Shown: piece by piece, positions 52,355 to 64,000 of the stretch | How positions within the stretch are numbered: position 1 is the stretch's first letter | Layout: each line of letters starts with the position of its first letter | Assembly (NCBI GenBank): GCA_016806645.1 | Contig: JACSYO010000424.1 | Coordinates: 2,307,501 to 2,371,500 of the forward strand | Direction of reading: 5' to 3' | Length of the DNA stretch: 64,000 nucleotides | DNA from: Ophiodon elongatus | Taxonomy: Eukaryota; Chordata; Actinopteri; Perciformes; Hexagrammidae | Notes under the pieces: generated by a model | Seen by the model: only the letters and a program-made list of their open reading frames with translations | Database searches by the model: none | What the model was told of the DNA's origin: nothing | Made by a program: the position numbers and the translations under genes

Positions 52355-53989
52355 GTGTGTAGGTGCCAGCGAAGCTGCTTTTTGCATCAAAACACACTTA
52401 ATCGGGCCCGTATAACAGATGCTGGTGTACAGCAGGTATGCAGAGCTCTCCACCAGGTGTGGCTCCGCAACACTGCTGTCACTGCAGAATTGTCAGCGGC
52501 CTGGAACTTATGATGTGTGCTGTAGAGATGTTTTGGGTCACATCCCAGGGGGGAGAAAAATATGACATAATGCACCTTTCTCTTTTGGAATGAAGCGTGT
52601 TTAGTGTCCCAGCGCTCTAATAGCTCCTCACCATCTTACGATCGCCTGCTCTAAAAACACAGCAGATCCATAATAACCTTGAATTATAATGCATTCCAAT
52701 AATGAATTAATGCTTCACCAGCCGGGTGTAAATTAAATGGAGGACATTTCTAATTACCCCAGGGTAGCTGAATATTGGCCATCCTGCCCTGGTGAGGCTG
52801 GGTGCTGATACTGCGTTGGGGTGATAAAATTCAACCACAGGCCCATTTGACCACAATCCAGCCCGGCTTCCATCTTCCCCTTCGCTTAGGCTACCGGTGC
52901 CGGTCCAATTAGGGTTGGCTGAGGATAGGACAAAGCATGGAGGGAAACACTGACATTTCACACTGGGCTCTCTCTCTCTCTCATGAATATGGAGCAGAGT
53001 AATTATGGCTGTAAAGCAGTCTCTCCTTTTCCCCCGTGTGGATGCACAGATTCTAGGTCCCTTTGAGGAGAGGTGAACGATATGACATTAGGCAGGAGGT
53101 ACAACGGAGACTGGAATTACAACTGGATGTCCAATTAGTTTATAAGTAATGGATACAGAGAAGAAGCGTGAACAAACCTGAGAGGTAAAATGTTTGTTTC
53201 CGTTTAAATGGGATCAGATAAATAGCTACTGAATGTTGCTCGCTGAGCAGCATTTTATAAAAAAGTTAATAGTGTCAAAACATTGCCAGGTACTTGGCCA
53301 GCACCTGTACTATAATGGTCCAAATAGTGAATTCAGTAATTCCAATTGGTTCTACTTTGCAGTGTTAAGTTGCTGTCAAACACAACACCTCCTGCAGATG
53401 TTTCACGTTAAAAGCCTGTTAAAGGCAAGGATTATGCAATTAGAGCTGCTGGAAGCTTTTCAAGTGAAACATCTCTGCAGGAAGTGTAGGGTTTCATTGA
53501 AGGTATTTTAACATGGATTAAAAAATAAAAGGTTAAACTGATTGGAAGTACTTCGCAAGTAAGAACAGTATTTCTGCTAAAGGTAAGGAAAATAGTTGTG
53601 AGTGGTACAACATTCTGTTGTATAATTATATTGTGAAAATCTAAATCACCATCAACAACAGTATTACCAACATCGGCAAGTATTACCGACATAATATAAC
53701 CTTTCTCTCCCCCTGTAGTCTACACCTGTTTAATATTGACATGTAGTATTGGGGTTTATGTCTGAGATGGTAAGATAAGGCCATCGTTCTTCGTTATCTA
53801 AACCTTGAAGGCGTGCAGCACGTTAGCTTCCCAGAAGGCAGGTGACTTGGCATGCAGTATGAGCAGATACAGAGATGTGTTCACTCGCCTTTGTTGATCG
53901 GCAGATAAACAAGATATGAGCACATCCACATCCACACAAACACCTCAGGCAGAACCATCGCAGGTAGAGAAAACATTCTGATGAAGTTC

Positions 53990-54033
53990 AACCCCCCTCA
54001 CCCCCCCACCCCCCACCCCACCCCCACCCCCTC
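53990..54033. repeat. C-rich CCCCCA-type simple repeat
   Basis: Runs of four to seven Cs separated by A or TCA. The complementary strand is G-run-rich and could fold as a G-quadruplex. Confidence 0.9.
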
Positions 54034-56407
54034 ACAGGAGTTAGTGTTTGCACAAAGATCAGATGCGATTCTGCGTCACATCTGTGTGTGAGGAGCTGTG
54101 ATCATCAGGTCGGGTACTTTCCATATGAAAACATATGCTTGTGTTTGCTGTTTTTAATCTCTTGTGAGAATTGTTAATCCTTCGTATAGGTAGATTCCAC
54201 ATGTTGTAACGTCCCATTATTGAAGCATTTTGAAGTTCTAATCACAAAAGAGAAGAATAAGAATTAAGGAACAGGCTTTATAAGCAGACTAAAGTATTTG
54301 TTTTCTATTTTTTATACACACAAAATATTCTCTTAGTTACTTCCATACCTTAATGTACCAACAATCAGCTTGAAGTGCTTGATTAACACTTGTATTAAGT
54401 GAAACAAGAAACGCAGGACACCGTTTTTATGTCTGCACCATTCTGATGGAGCCGTCTGGATATCTCTGCTGAACTGAGTTCTGCAGGTTTAATGGGTTTT
54501 CTTTTGGCCTCACATGAGTTCATACTGATGGAGCAGCCAAAGTGTGAAATTGAAGAGGTTAAACTAAATGTGAAAACCAACAGAGATATATTTTGGGACC
54601 AGAGACAAAAGGCATACAGCAGTCAAAACATAGGAATCAATCAGGCAATGCCAACTCTGTGACTGAGCGGAGAAAGACAAAAGCTCTTACTGGCAAACAC
54701 AGAAATCCAGTCGAACTAATTCTTGACCCGAGGTATGCGAGATACACGGAGGAAAGCGGTGCAAAGAGCAAGCGGCGTCAATATTTCAGTTGTACCTAAT
54801 GGAGGAACTGAGCAGCGCTAAAATAACTCGGCCTCTTGTGTCTTTTTTTGCCAGCTCTAGCTCGGCTAAGTGCAATCCCTGATGGGCCTCGGTGAAGGCA
54901 ATCAAGCCTGAGCAGGAACATCTGCCTGGATGTCTCTGAACATTGTGCATGCTGACGACAGCTTTAGGCTTTAAAAAAGAAACGGGCTGCCATACACTCG
55001 CATGTTACCTCGCTCCCGCCGAGGTTATGCAGAGTCCTGATGCTCTCCTCTCCTTTCAGAGGAGAATGAAGAGCTGCCTGCCTTTATGTAAATGGAGATA
55101 CATTCTAGAAAACCTGTGAGGAGAACAAGACACTCTCTTTGCTGGATCTGAGAACGGAAAAGTTCCAACGCTTTTTATTCTAAACGGGGACTTTTCCTAG
55201 TTTTTTATTTTCAGTGACGTGTGTAAATTGTGATTAGTATCTAGAAAGCTAGCACATCATGTGGGCTGAGCTTTACTGACGTCTAAGACAAATCCATTTT
55301 GTTGAGACAAAAAGGCATACATGATTAAAAGTGAAAGTAAAATCAACATGTTAAAATGTGCCCTGTAAGAAAAAGATACATTCATGTATAAAAGTAGTCC
55401 TACACCATGCTTTCATTAACCTAAATTATAATGTAATGCTTTGAAATAGATTCAAAGCATTACATTTTTTTCAAGTTGGGCTGGATGAATGTTCAAAGAA
55501 TATTTATCTTGGAAACTGGTATCACTTGATCTCATCTCATCTCACACTACCTTCATGCCTCTTTAGATAGCTAACAGGATTCGACTGCATGTTTACTCTC
55601 TGTATTCACTGGCTTCCTAATCTTTAATAATCCCCAGTAGAACAGCATCCTTGTGCTAAAATAAGAGGGTTTATTTGGATTTCGCACCAATTGTGAGAAT
55701 TTCCTCAAATCTATCTCCATTTTTTTTACCGCTTTCCACCATTGATTTGCAACCAGCTCTAAAAATGAAAAGTTTCTGCGACGCATCTGTGAAAACATCA
55801 CCCGTCGTGACCCACTGTGAACACCTGAAGCCACAACTGAAGCTACTTGTTCGCACCAAAGCGATACAACCTGGAACCCTATCAAATGTGATACAAGCAT
55901 CAACTATTTTGTACCTGATGAGCGTGTTAGTACAAAAGCAAAGAGAAACAGTGAGATGGTTACAGAGAAAGACAGAGAAACACACACTGAATGACAGAGC
56001 TGAAGAAATTACAGATGGCTCCACTAATCAGGAGATTTTCAGGCAGGGTAGTATCTATTTTACCCCATCCCAGTCCCCATTTACTTCCGTATAAAAGAGC
56101 AATGAGACGAGTGCCGGTTTCCTACTTAATTATCTCTCTAATGGAGGAAGAGAATGGCATTTAATTACTCGGCCCCAGATTTAGACGCGTGGCATGCAAG
56201 AGGTAAATGGATTTAATGTTGCGAGCATAAATGGAGCGAGGGCGATGATATGCAGATGTTTGCACATGTGCAGCAGGCGGAACAAACCACTGCACAGCAC
56301 TTGATATGCCGTTACAGCCTCCCGTCTAATTCTGCTCTGTGCTATAAGGGCCATGAGGAGTAATCACATGGCATTTAAAGCCCGGGCACCAATCGTAAAG
56401 GATGACG

Positions 56408-56441
56408 GCGCCCGCGCGCGCGCGCGTGTGTGTGTGTGTGT
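56408..56441. repeat. (CG)n(TG)n alternating purine-pyrimidine tract
   Basis: About eight CG units run directly into about seven TG units. Such alternating tracts are the classic sequence for left-handed Z-DNA. Confidence 0.95.
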
Positions 56442-58547
56442 TACTGAGTCATTATCTATTTGAAAGTCTGTTAAAAATACGAGCCACACAGAAGAGAAGC
56501 AGCGTTGATGGCCACACAGTTCAGACTAACGTTTCAGGATGCAAACTTTCAGGAACAACAGCTACAATTTAAGATTTGTGCAACGTAAGTGTTGAGTCAT
56601 GTCATCAGTCATCAACACGCTGACAACTATAATAGATACGTTTTAGATGACAGAACACATCTGTTTCACGAACGTTTTAAAAACTCCTGATTGCACAGTT
56701 AAATGAGTTCTGATTGGGATTTCAACTCTCTCGGGTATTTCCATTTTTCGCCTTCATTTTGTCACTTCAGTGAGGCAAATTCATTTTTTAATCCTCCAAT
56801 TATATTGAGCCTGTAATCTGTGAAAATGTCTCTTATTTTTGAACAACACATTTGTTATCATCACTTCTCTCATATATGGCACACACCAGAAGCTGCCAGA
56901 GGAGAGCCATGGTTCACTCTCTCATGTTACCTGCTCACATAACTGGACAGAAGATGCAGCAGGAGGAGGAGCCGGTCCGGCCAATGACAGTCTAGCTGTA
57001 CGGGACTAGAACTGGGCTCTGCAACATGTGGTTTCCCATTAGTGTGCAAATTGGAGTAAATGGATTTAGAGGACCAGAGACTGAACCGCAGATGCATGTA
57101 AACTCAGAAGTGACCAAAACCTTGTATGTGTAGCCAAAACCTTAAACGGCTGAAGTCAAGTCATACTTTAGCTTCACCATTATTTAGTCCACAGGGTTCT
57201 GAAGCCAGATCATATGCACTGATCCCCAGTAGAAAATTGCCACCTACTGCTAAATTCATAAAAAATATCGGCAAAACCATTCATATTATGATTATGAAAA
57301 AACTAAATATAACCAAAACGCCCAATCGAGAAATAGGAATTCTAAAAAATATAGATATTTGAAAAGTCCCATGTTGGAGACCATAACTTCCCTTGCAATT
57401 TAATTAATTCAACTTTTTTAATGTTTTTGTCTCCCGTACACCATTGTTTACTTCACATGTTTTTTGTTTAGTTTATATGTAGATGCACAAACTTACATTT
57501 TTTTTTTCATTTGAATGTGTCTCCATACTGCTGTAAAGATCTATACACCTCGACCATATTCACATTAGAGATATCACATAGTAAGACTAGAAATATTTCA
57601 GATGCTTCTCTTAAGCATAGGTACATTGCTGTTTAGAGTGTGACTTGTTAAATATGTCTATAATCCGTGTGGCTTCACCTCAGTAGCATTTCGCCCCCTT
57701 TTTGTCAAAGGGTACGATGGTAGACTGCATAAATCCATGTCTGTCTTCAAGATGGGGCTGCAAAACGATTGTGATCCCAGTGCTGTCAACTGCAGTTAGC
57801 AGGCTATTCACCAATCCCTGCTCTCTATTTAAATATGTTCCACTGCTCCGCCTCGCAGACTAAATGAGAAGTAAAGCTTTTGGCTCTGGTTTCTTCTGGA
57901 TTAGAACTAGCTGTTTATAATCAGCCCGACTGGCTGCTGCAGACCACTTCAGATGGTCAAACCAAACATACAAAACATCAATATGCAGACAAACATAGTA
58001 TATCATTCTTCTTACAGTAATTCAATAAATGCATGTGCTCATGCACACACCAATGCACATGCACCATCTCCAGCAGCAAGGGGAAAGTGCACATCAGCAG
58101 AAACAGAGACCACAGCTCCTAAATTGCCCATGCTGTACCTTCAAGCAGCTGTAGCATCAGGCTACTGAAGTGTAATCAAAAGCCCCGGTCTGCCCCAAGG
58201 TCAGTTCATCAGAGAGGTTATCACGACTAAATTATACATGACAGCCTCTGTAAACCAGAAATGTTGAATATTCCGTTTGCACACAACAAACGGCATAGAG
58301 AGAAGAGAATGAGACAGAGGGAGAGCGGGAAAGAGAAGGGAAGAGATTATGGAGAAACACTTTATTCTTTTAAGTCCAGGCACGTGGATGTAAGACAAAC
58401 ATAAATAAAAGGAGAGTTCATGCTCAAATGCACTACACACATCCACTTCCAGAGATAGAACAACTACACAGACATCATAAATTATGTACAGGATAAGCAA
58501 ACATTAGCAAACGTCGGCGTAGGTGCAATCAGATCGAAGTAGCGGAG

Positions 58548-58597
58548 ATGTGTTTTACTGCTACATGCTAACATGTGTTTTACTGCTACATGCTAAC
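58548..58597. repeat. 25-base direct tandem duplication
   Basis: Two perfect adjacent copies of a 25-base unit (starting atgtgttttactgctacatg) at 58548-58572 and 58573-58597. Confidence 0.95.
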
Positions 58598-59501
58598 AGC
58601 CCCACAACATGGAATTCATACTCTCTTTGTTGAAGGTTCTTTTGGGACACAGCAGAGAAAATAAGGTGATTGAAGTTGATCTTATTCACATCTGCTACGC
58701 AAGATGGAGCCTTCAGCTGTTAAGTTCCAGTGTCAGACTCATGCTGTGAACCCAAACGAGCAAATCAATAGCGTATCGAGTGAGGTCAGCCTCCTTGAAC
58801 TCTCCCGCTCTCGGCTTCACTCGCTCCCTGTGTCTCTGAGGCTCTGCCTCACCCTCCTCACATGGGCTTGAAATCTGCCAGAGAAAGAATAAAAATGTGA
58901 GGAGCTGACGACTAGTTAAGCAAAGGCTACCAGAAGTGTGCCAGAGCCTGTAAACACACACTAGCTACTGTACAGAGATATATTAAACACTGCATGTTCT
59001 ATTAAATATGCAGAATGTCAATAATAGTTGGGCACAACTGGCAGGAACCTGCTCTCAATAGTGTTTCAATGAAACACACTTATAACCCTCATGCCAGACA
59101 TTCATCACTTAACAATGAGCCTATAATGGAGGAGCAAAAAAAGATGAATCAAATAGTCATTTAAATGTTCAAAAATTCTAAATCAACACTCAAGAATGTA
59201 AGAAAATCTGAAAGAAAGAGTTTGGGAGTTAACTCTTATATCTCCGTTCGTAGGTATGATATTGTCATTATGTCATATGGGCCATGAGTCATAACACTGG
59301 ACCAGAGCCACAGATTAAACCAGCTGATCGACTATCGATTTTCTCTTTGGGGGCGTGAAGCTGTGTCGAGCAGAGTGATGGCGGACGGGACGCTGGCGGA
59401 CAGCAAGCGAGGCTCAAATTAAAGATTTCCCGTCCATGAAATGAAAAAAGGCCAACAGGGCCAATAAAGTGGCTCCTGTTGAGTGGACGCACGCACGCCC
59501 C

Positions 59502-59502
<1 letters not shown>

Positions 59503-59544
<42 letters not shown>
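59503..59544. repeat. (CA)n microsatellite
   Basis: About 40 bases of CA after a CCCCCC run, with one CG interruption. Confidence 0.96.
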
Positions 59545-60091
59545 CCTTCACAAACACTTGAGCCTCCGTCGGCACACGCCCTTCCGTCTGCTCATGGTGT
59601 ATCCTTGTGCTGCTGACAGGAGGAGTTATGGCTCTCTGTGCGGGGGAGGATATAACACTGACAGTGATGACATTATCCCTGCCCCTCTTTTGTTAGGAAA
59701 CCTCAGCGTATTGTCTCATAAATAACGACGAGGCTCCATTAAGACCAATGACTGTATCCATTCTCCCCTGTCTCTCATTATAAGGCCATCTGCATCCATC
59801 GACACTCGCATCCCTCCTGGCAAGGCCGCACAGGGCCCATCACAGACGGGAGAGCCCACTAATACGGCCTGTCTCGCCTTGATGAGGTCATAAAGATGGC
59901 AATAGCATGTGCGCTGACACGAGGCGGCGGACACACACCTTTGGGATTCTGTGGCATTCTGCACTAGCAGAACAGCGGGGCTCAGCTGACGAGCACACAC
60001 CTCCATTTGGGTTTACTCTCTCTTCTGCAAGTCTCTCTGGTCAAAACCTAAACCACTGTCTCTTCAGCTGGAAAATGGCCTCTGTTCCGCC

Positions 60092-60151
<60 letters not shown>

Positions 60152-60155
60152 CACA
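60092..60155. repeat. (CA)n microsatellite
   Basis: About 60 bases of CA after a CCCC run, with one CG interruption. Confidence 0.97.
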
Positions 60156-61927
60156 GCGTTACTGAGAATAAAAGCAGCCTGCCTGCTCTGCTCCCAGCCT
60201 GTCGGCTTGCTGCTCGTCTCTCTGTGCAAGCCCGTGCTCAATCATTGATGAGGCCAGGTCCTCTGGTACGAATGAAAGGGCCGAGCAAAGGAGTGCAATC
60301 ACCATTAGACTGCAGAGGAAGCATTAGTGAGAAACACATATTATAAATCCCCCCATCCTCGGGCAGGTACTAATGGTGCAGGGAAAACACACAAGCAGCA
60401 GGAGCAACACACAAGAAACTTCCCATCAAACATTGATAGGGGAGGACTGACATGAGAGGCTTGTACAGTGTGTTTGTGTCCGTGCATGTTATCGAACAAA
60501 CACACAAGCGACAAGGTATAACTGTAGCTGAGTGTTAGCATCCATCCCTCCTCTGCATCTCCCCATTACCTTTTATTAATACCAGTTCTAACAATGTGAC
60601 TCCTCGGCCTCTCTGACGAAGCCCTCCTCCAGTGTCCCATGCAGTCGGTCCCCTCTCATTCACTCAGAGACAATAATACCAAAGCACTGCCAGAAGCGAC
60701 CAGAGAATGGGAGCTCATTTTCCCTCCACTTCACCGAGACCTCTCTCTTTTCCATCAGAAAGAAAGAAACATGTATTTGTTGAAGCTTTTACATTTATTC
60801 CTTGAGTATCATGCTGCAGAGGTTGCATAGGTGTATGTAATGTAAAGAACACTCCAAAAGTCTAGAGGACATCTATCATGGAAGTAAAGCTGCGAGGGAC
60901 AGTAGCACAAACACGTATAAATGATCAACCCCCATTCCAACTTCCAACCCTCGCTCATCGCCACAGATTTCATGGCTTAACTTTCTTCAACTCGCGAGTG
61001 CAGAGCGCAGGAGTAAACAGAGCGCAGGATATCTTTATCATATATGTGTGTTTGTGTGCAGCAAGGAGAGGATGGGGTGAGGGGGAGGGGGAGGGTTACA
61101 CGGGGAGCTAGGCTCAGCACTGTTCATTGCTGAGCTCTCGGTGGGCCTCGCCTGGGGTTGACTCTCCATATTACTGGATCAGAAGCAGCTCTCAGCCCGC
61201 TGGGTGAACTCTTCAACTTCATGCTGAGTGAGCGCGGGCAGGCGTAGCCCTCCTGAGCTCGAGCTGTAGCCCTGAGATAGGCTCCTTTTTCTGCACGTAA
61301 ACACACAAGGCCAAATCTGGTGGAGGGATGCTGCACTTGGCTGATTCTACCCCGGGTGAACCTCCCACCCATCTTGTTTCTCTCCATTTAGCCTCTTCGG
61401 CCCCGTCCTCACCTCGACGTTAGGTGTTAAGAGGCCGGTGCGATGTTGTTCACAGTTCAGTTCAGAGGAGTCGAGGTTCAGAGAGCTTGGTCTATAAGTA
61501 CACGTGTAAATGTGTGTGAGGGTGAAAAACAGTAGGTTCAAATGGCATCAAATGGCAACAAACCAGAAACACCATTTCAACATCTTAGATGAGGCTTTTT
61601 CTGACAACACATCTCATTCTGTTTGTTTTCTAATCCAAACAACCATTTAGTGGCTAAAAGTGATTTCAACTCCCCTTCTACTTAGCTTCCATTTTCATTT
61701 TTTCCATTGCTGTCATCTTCAGGTTGCATGTAAGCAGGGCTCCGTGCAGGCTTATTAGGTTGTGATGGAATAGACACATCTGGATGCAGGAGAACCACGA
61801 CGTCATGAGAGCACCCAGATGGATTGAAACGCAATTATATGTGCTGGATTAATTATGAGCCCTTGCTCTGTTGCTACACTGCTGCGGTGTAGGAATACAA
61901 GTGAAAGGATAGAAAACATGTCGACGC

Positions 61928-61929
<2 letters not shown>

Positions 61930-61991
<62 letters not shown>
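61930..61991. repeat. (GA)n microsatellite
   Basis: About 62 bases of pure GA. Confidence 0.98.
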
Positions 61992-61994
<3 letters not shown>

Positions 61995-64000
61995 TGTTTA
62001 AATGTAGAAACAGATGTCCCTGGCATATTGATAACAGTTATTTCAACACCAACGCTGGCTTGCTTTGAAGACTAAATAACAGGTCTGTGGCAGAAGGCCG
62101 AGGAGATACATGTTGTTTGAGGATGAGAACGGACCGCCTTGTATAGTGCTGCTACAAGAAGAAATGTGAGGCTGCACGGCCCCAGAAATCAGACAACACC
62201 TTGCCATCAGGAGGCCGATTTCTTTCTATCCTTCTAATGTATGCCTTCTGAGTGATTTTGTGAAAGCCAAGCACCAGTCATACTGTAGGAACAACATCAA
62301 GAAGTTGACACTTGTTCACCACACCTCCAGGAAGAAATTAAGTGGTCCACACCGCCTGGAGGGTGAGGACCAAACGCAGCAGCAACAGCACACAGTGCAC
62401 ACAGTGCCACTCAGGAAGTGAGCGGTAAAGACTCAATGCCTTCATCAGGCCTGAAAGAAAGCAGAGGTTTCTCAGAGGAAACCCCGAGGTGAAAAGTGGT
62501 GATGACTTACATTGGGCCGGGCTGGAAAGTCCAAATCGGGCACGGGCAAAATGGAGCAATTTTGTACCCATAAGTAAAGGTTTTGATCGCATAAAAATGT
62601 GCTGCTTGTCAGGTTCACTTTCAGCAGCGGAAACTGGTCAAATATGTGATCGTTAGTGTTTTCTGTATATAAGTTCTCTAGGCTGTCAAAGATGTTTCCC
62701 TGGGAAAAACACAGCGCTTGACTTTTCTTTTCCCAACAGTAACAAAGATTAGAGGATTGAGCGTCCGTCTCCAGGGAGCTGCCTCTGACTGCATCTCCTC
62801 CCACCGCAACTCCAAGAGCTCCATCTGGTGTGCTGCCATCACTGAGCAGACCTCCAGTTGCATTGAGTGTCCTAGCGGGTGCTGGCTGAGCTGTCAGACA
62901 GCAGTTGGACAGCCTCTGACGCACCGGGCCACACTGAGCTGCTGCGTGTCTCACATGAGTGGAGTCAACACAGACAGCCATGCTGCTGCCAGCACTTTCC
63001 TCTACATGGAGTTCGTCTTTCATCATGGCCAGAATGTTTCATTTCATCTCATTATAAATAACATTTATATTTATTAGAGACAGAAAGAAGATTAAGAAGT
63101 GTGTGCTCATTTGTGGATAATAATGACAACAATCCACTCTATTTGCGGAGCTGTGGAAGTCACTGCATTTTCCACAACACTGTCTTTGCAAATATTTCAG
63201 AATAAAAGTCTTGCGTGAAGAAATGAAGGGATTCTATCCACAGAAACACGTTAAAGGGCTTTTATTTATTTTTTGTTTGTGACATAATCTACAAATACAG
63301 ACGTGGAACCTGTAGTAATGTTGCTGGTATGATGTCAATATGCTGCAGAAAAGATCGGTCGCACCTGAACCACCCACACAGGCGGAGTGGCTAATAATTG
63401 TTTATCTTCTGAAAATTAAAAAAACATTTATTTAGGGCAGGGGAGGGAGGAGGAGAGAGGACGGCAGAATGGAGGAGAGGAGACTTTGAAAGTTGTTAAA
63501 GTTTGGCTCAAGCACGCATTGTGTTCACGGCCAACCTTTTTACTGTGGTTGAGCAGAATCAATCCCTGCGATTTGTGTGCCCGGCAGCCTTCTAACAAGT
63601 GCAGCCAGCTGGAAAATAGGTCCACCGTCACCCCACACCTGGCCAGCCCAGACACTGCATGGGCGCTTCCTTTGGAAAGCCACATGTACACACAGATAAA
63701 TAAAAATACCTCCATAAGCCAGAAAGGGCAACCTTCGGCTTTGTAATCTCAATGTCGATGATGTGGTGGCTGAAAGCCTTGTGATTGTGTCAGACAGCAC
63801 AAAGCGGAGCGGAGCAGGTTCTGCATGGCTGTGATCTCTATGAAGCTGGAGCCCAATGAGACACAGGCTGAGGATGGCTGGCGATTGGCAGCGAAGGACC
63901 TTTAGAGCTGCACTGGAAAGTAGGACAGATATAAGTCACTCGGATCAGCCTGTTGAATCTTTCAACATTGTTCGGCGCTTTTTCTTTGAGCAGAATTGAG

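Larger units (their letters stand above)
49998..56407. other. Non-coding stretch, no gene seen
   Basis: Includes a (GT)n array (52285-52352), a C/A-rich tract (53990-54033) and two AT-rich segments proposed as candidate conserved elements (52620-52930 and 56100-56400). No supported exon. Confidence 0.5.
56442..64000. other. Non-coding stretch to the right edge, no gene seen
   Basis: Holds two CA arrays, one GA array and a 25-base tandem duplication (listed separately). A GC-richer patch at 61080-61300 and overlapping open frames on both strands at 62472-63077 are noted, but neither is recognisable as a gene. Alpha-specific neurexin exons (EGF3, LNS5) were looked for on the minus strand and not seen. 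Confidence 0.5.

Noticed and set aside
38871..64000. Alpha-specific neurexin exons (EGF3, LNS5)
   Set aside because: I looked for the CNDPG-type exon end before a donor and for EGF cysteine patterns on the minus strand and saw none. A proper tblastn would settle this.
1..64000. CRISPR array, prophage or bacterial operon
   Set aside because: The repeats present are microsatellites or eukaryotic mobile elements; there are no spaced identical repeats with unique spacers and no tightly packed genes.

Overview
The window reads as vertebrate genomic DNA, most likely from a ray-finned (probably percomorph) fish. The evidence is very long non-coding stretches, many long (CA)n/(GT)n and (CT)n/(GA)n microsatellites, tRNA-derived SINE copies and other dispersed repeats that I recognise from teleost genomes, and a neurexin gene with GT-AG introns. 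Nothing bacterial is present: there are no operons, no Shine-Dalgarno-led genes and no CRISPR array. Nearly all short open reading frames are chance frames, many of them running through dinucleotide repeats.

The only protein-coding sequence I can firmly support is on the minus strand. It is two consecutive coding exons of a beta-neurexin, best matched to neurexin-3 (nrxn3a or nrxn3b; I cannot say which paralogue). The beta-specific first exon (coding part 38007-38250) encodes the start codon, a signal peptide and the short beta-only region. The next exon (3258-3439) is shared by alpha and beta forms and opens the last laminin-neurexin-sex-hormone-globulin (LNS6) domain. The exons are separated by a 34,567-base intron, both splice sites are canonical, and the phases join exactly (g + ct = Ala, giving the typical GHAGTTYIF junction). 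Exons further downstream would lie below coordinate 1. The alpha-specific upstream exons were not seen between 38.3 and 64 kb and probably lie beyond 64 kb.

Layout: 1-3257 is intron after the shared exon. 3258-3439 is the shared LNS6 exon. 3440-38006 is the large intron with many microsatellites, dispersed repeats and one SINE. 38007-38250 is the beta first exon. About 38251-39450 is the CpG-rich, then purine-repeat-rich, presumed beta promoter and 5' UTR. 39451-64000 is non-coding and is presumably the alpha-transcript intron upstream of the beta promoter. It carries a second SINE, a fold-back MITE-like element, a minus-strand LINE remnant, an unexplained 46.9-47.8 kb block, and AT-rich stretches that look like candidate conserved enhancers.

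I did not find a clearly new biological system. The most interesting points are an apparent Gly-to-Arg change next to the neuroligin-binding surface of LNS6, a beta-specific leader that is Pro-rich and largely lacks the usual His-rich segment, long UG-repeat tracts and two GT/CA inverted pairs in the nrxn3 pre-mRNA, and a few candidate regulatory elements.
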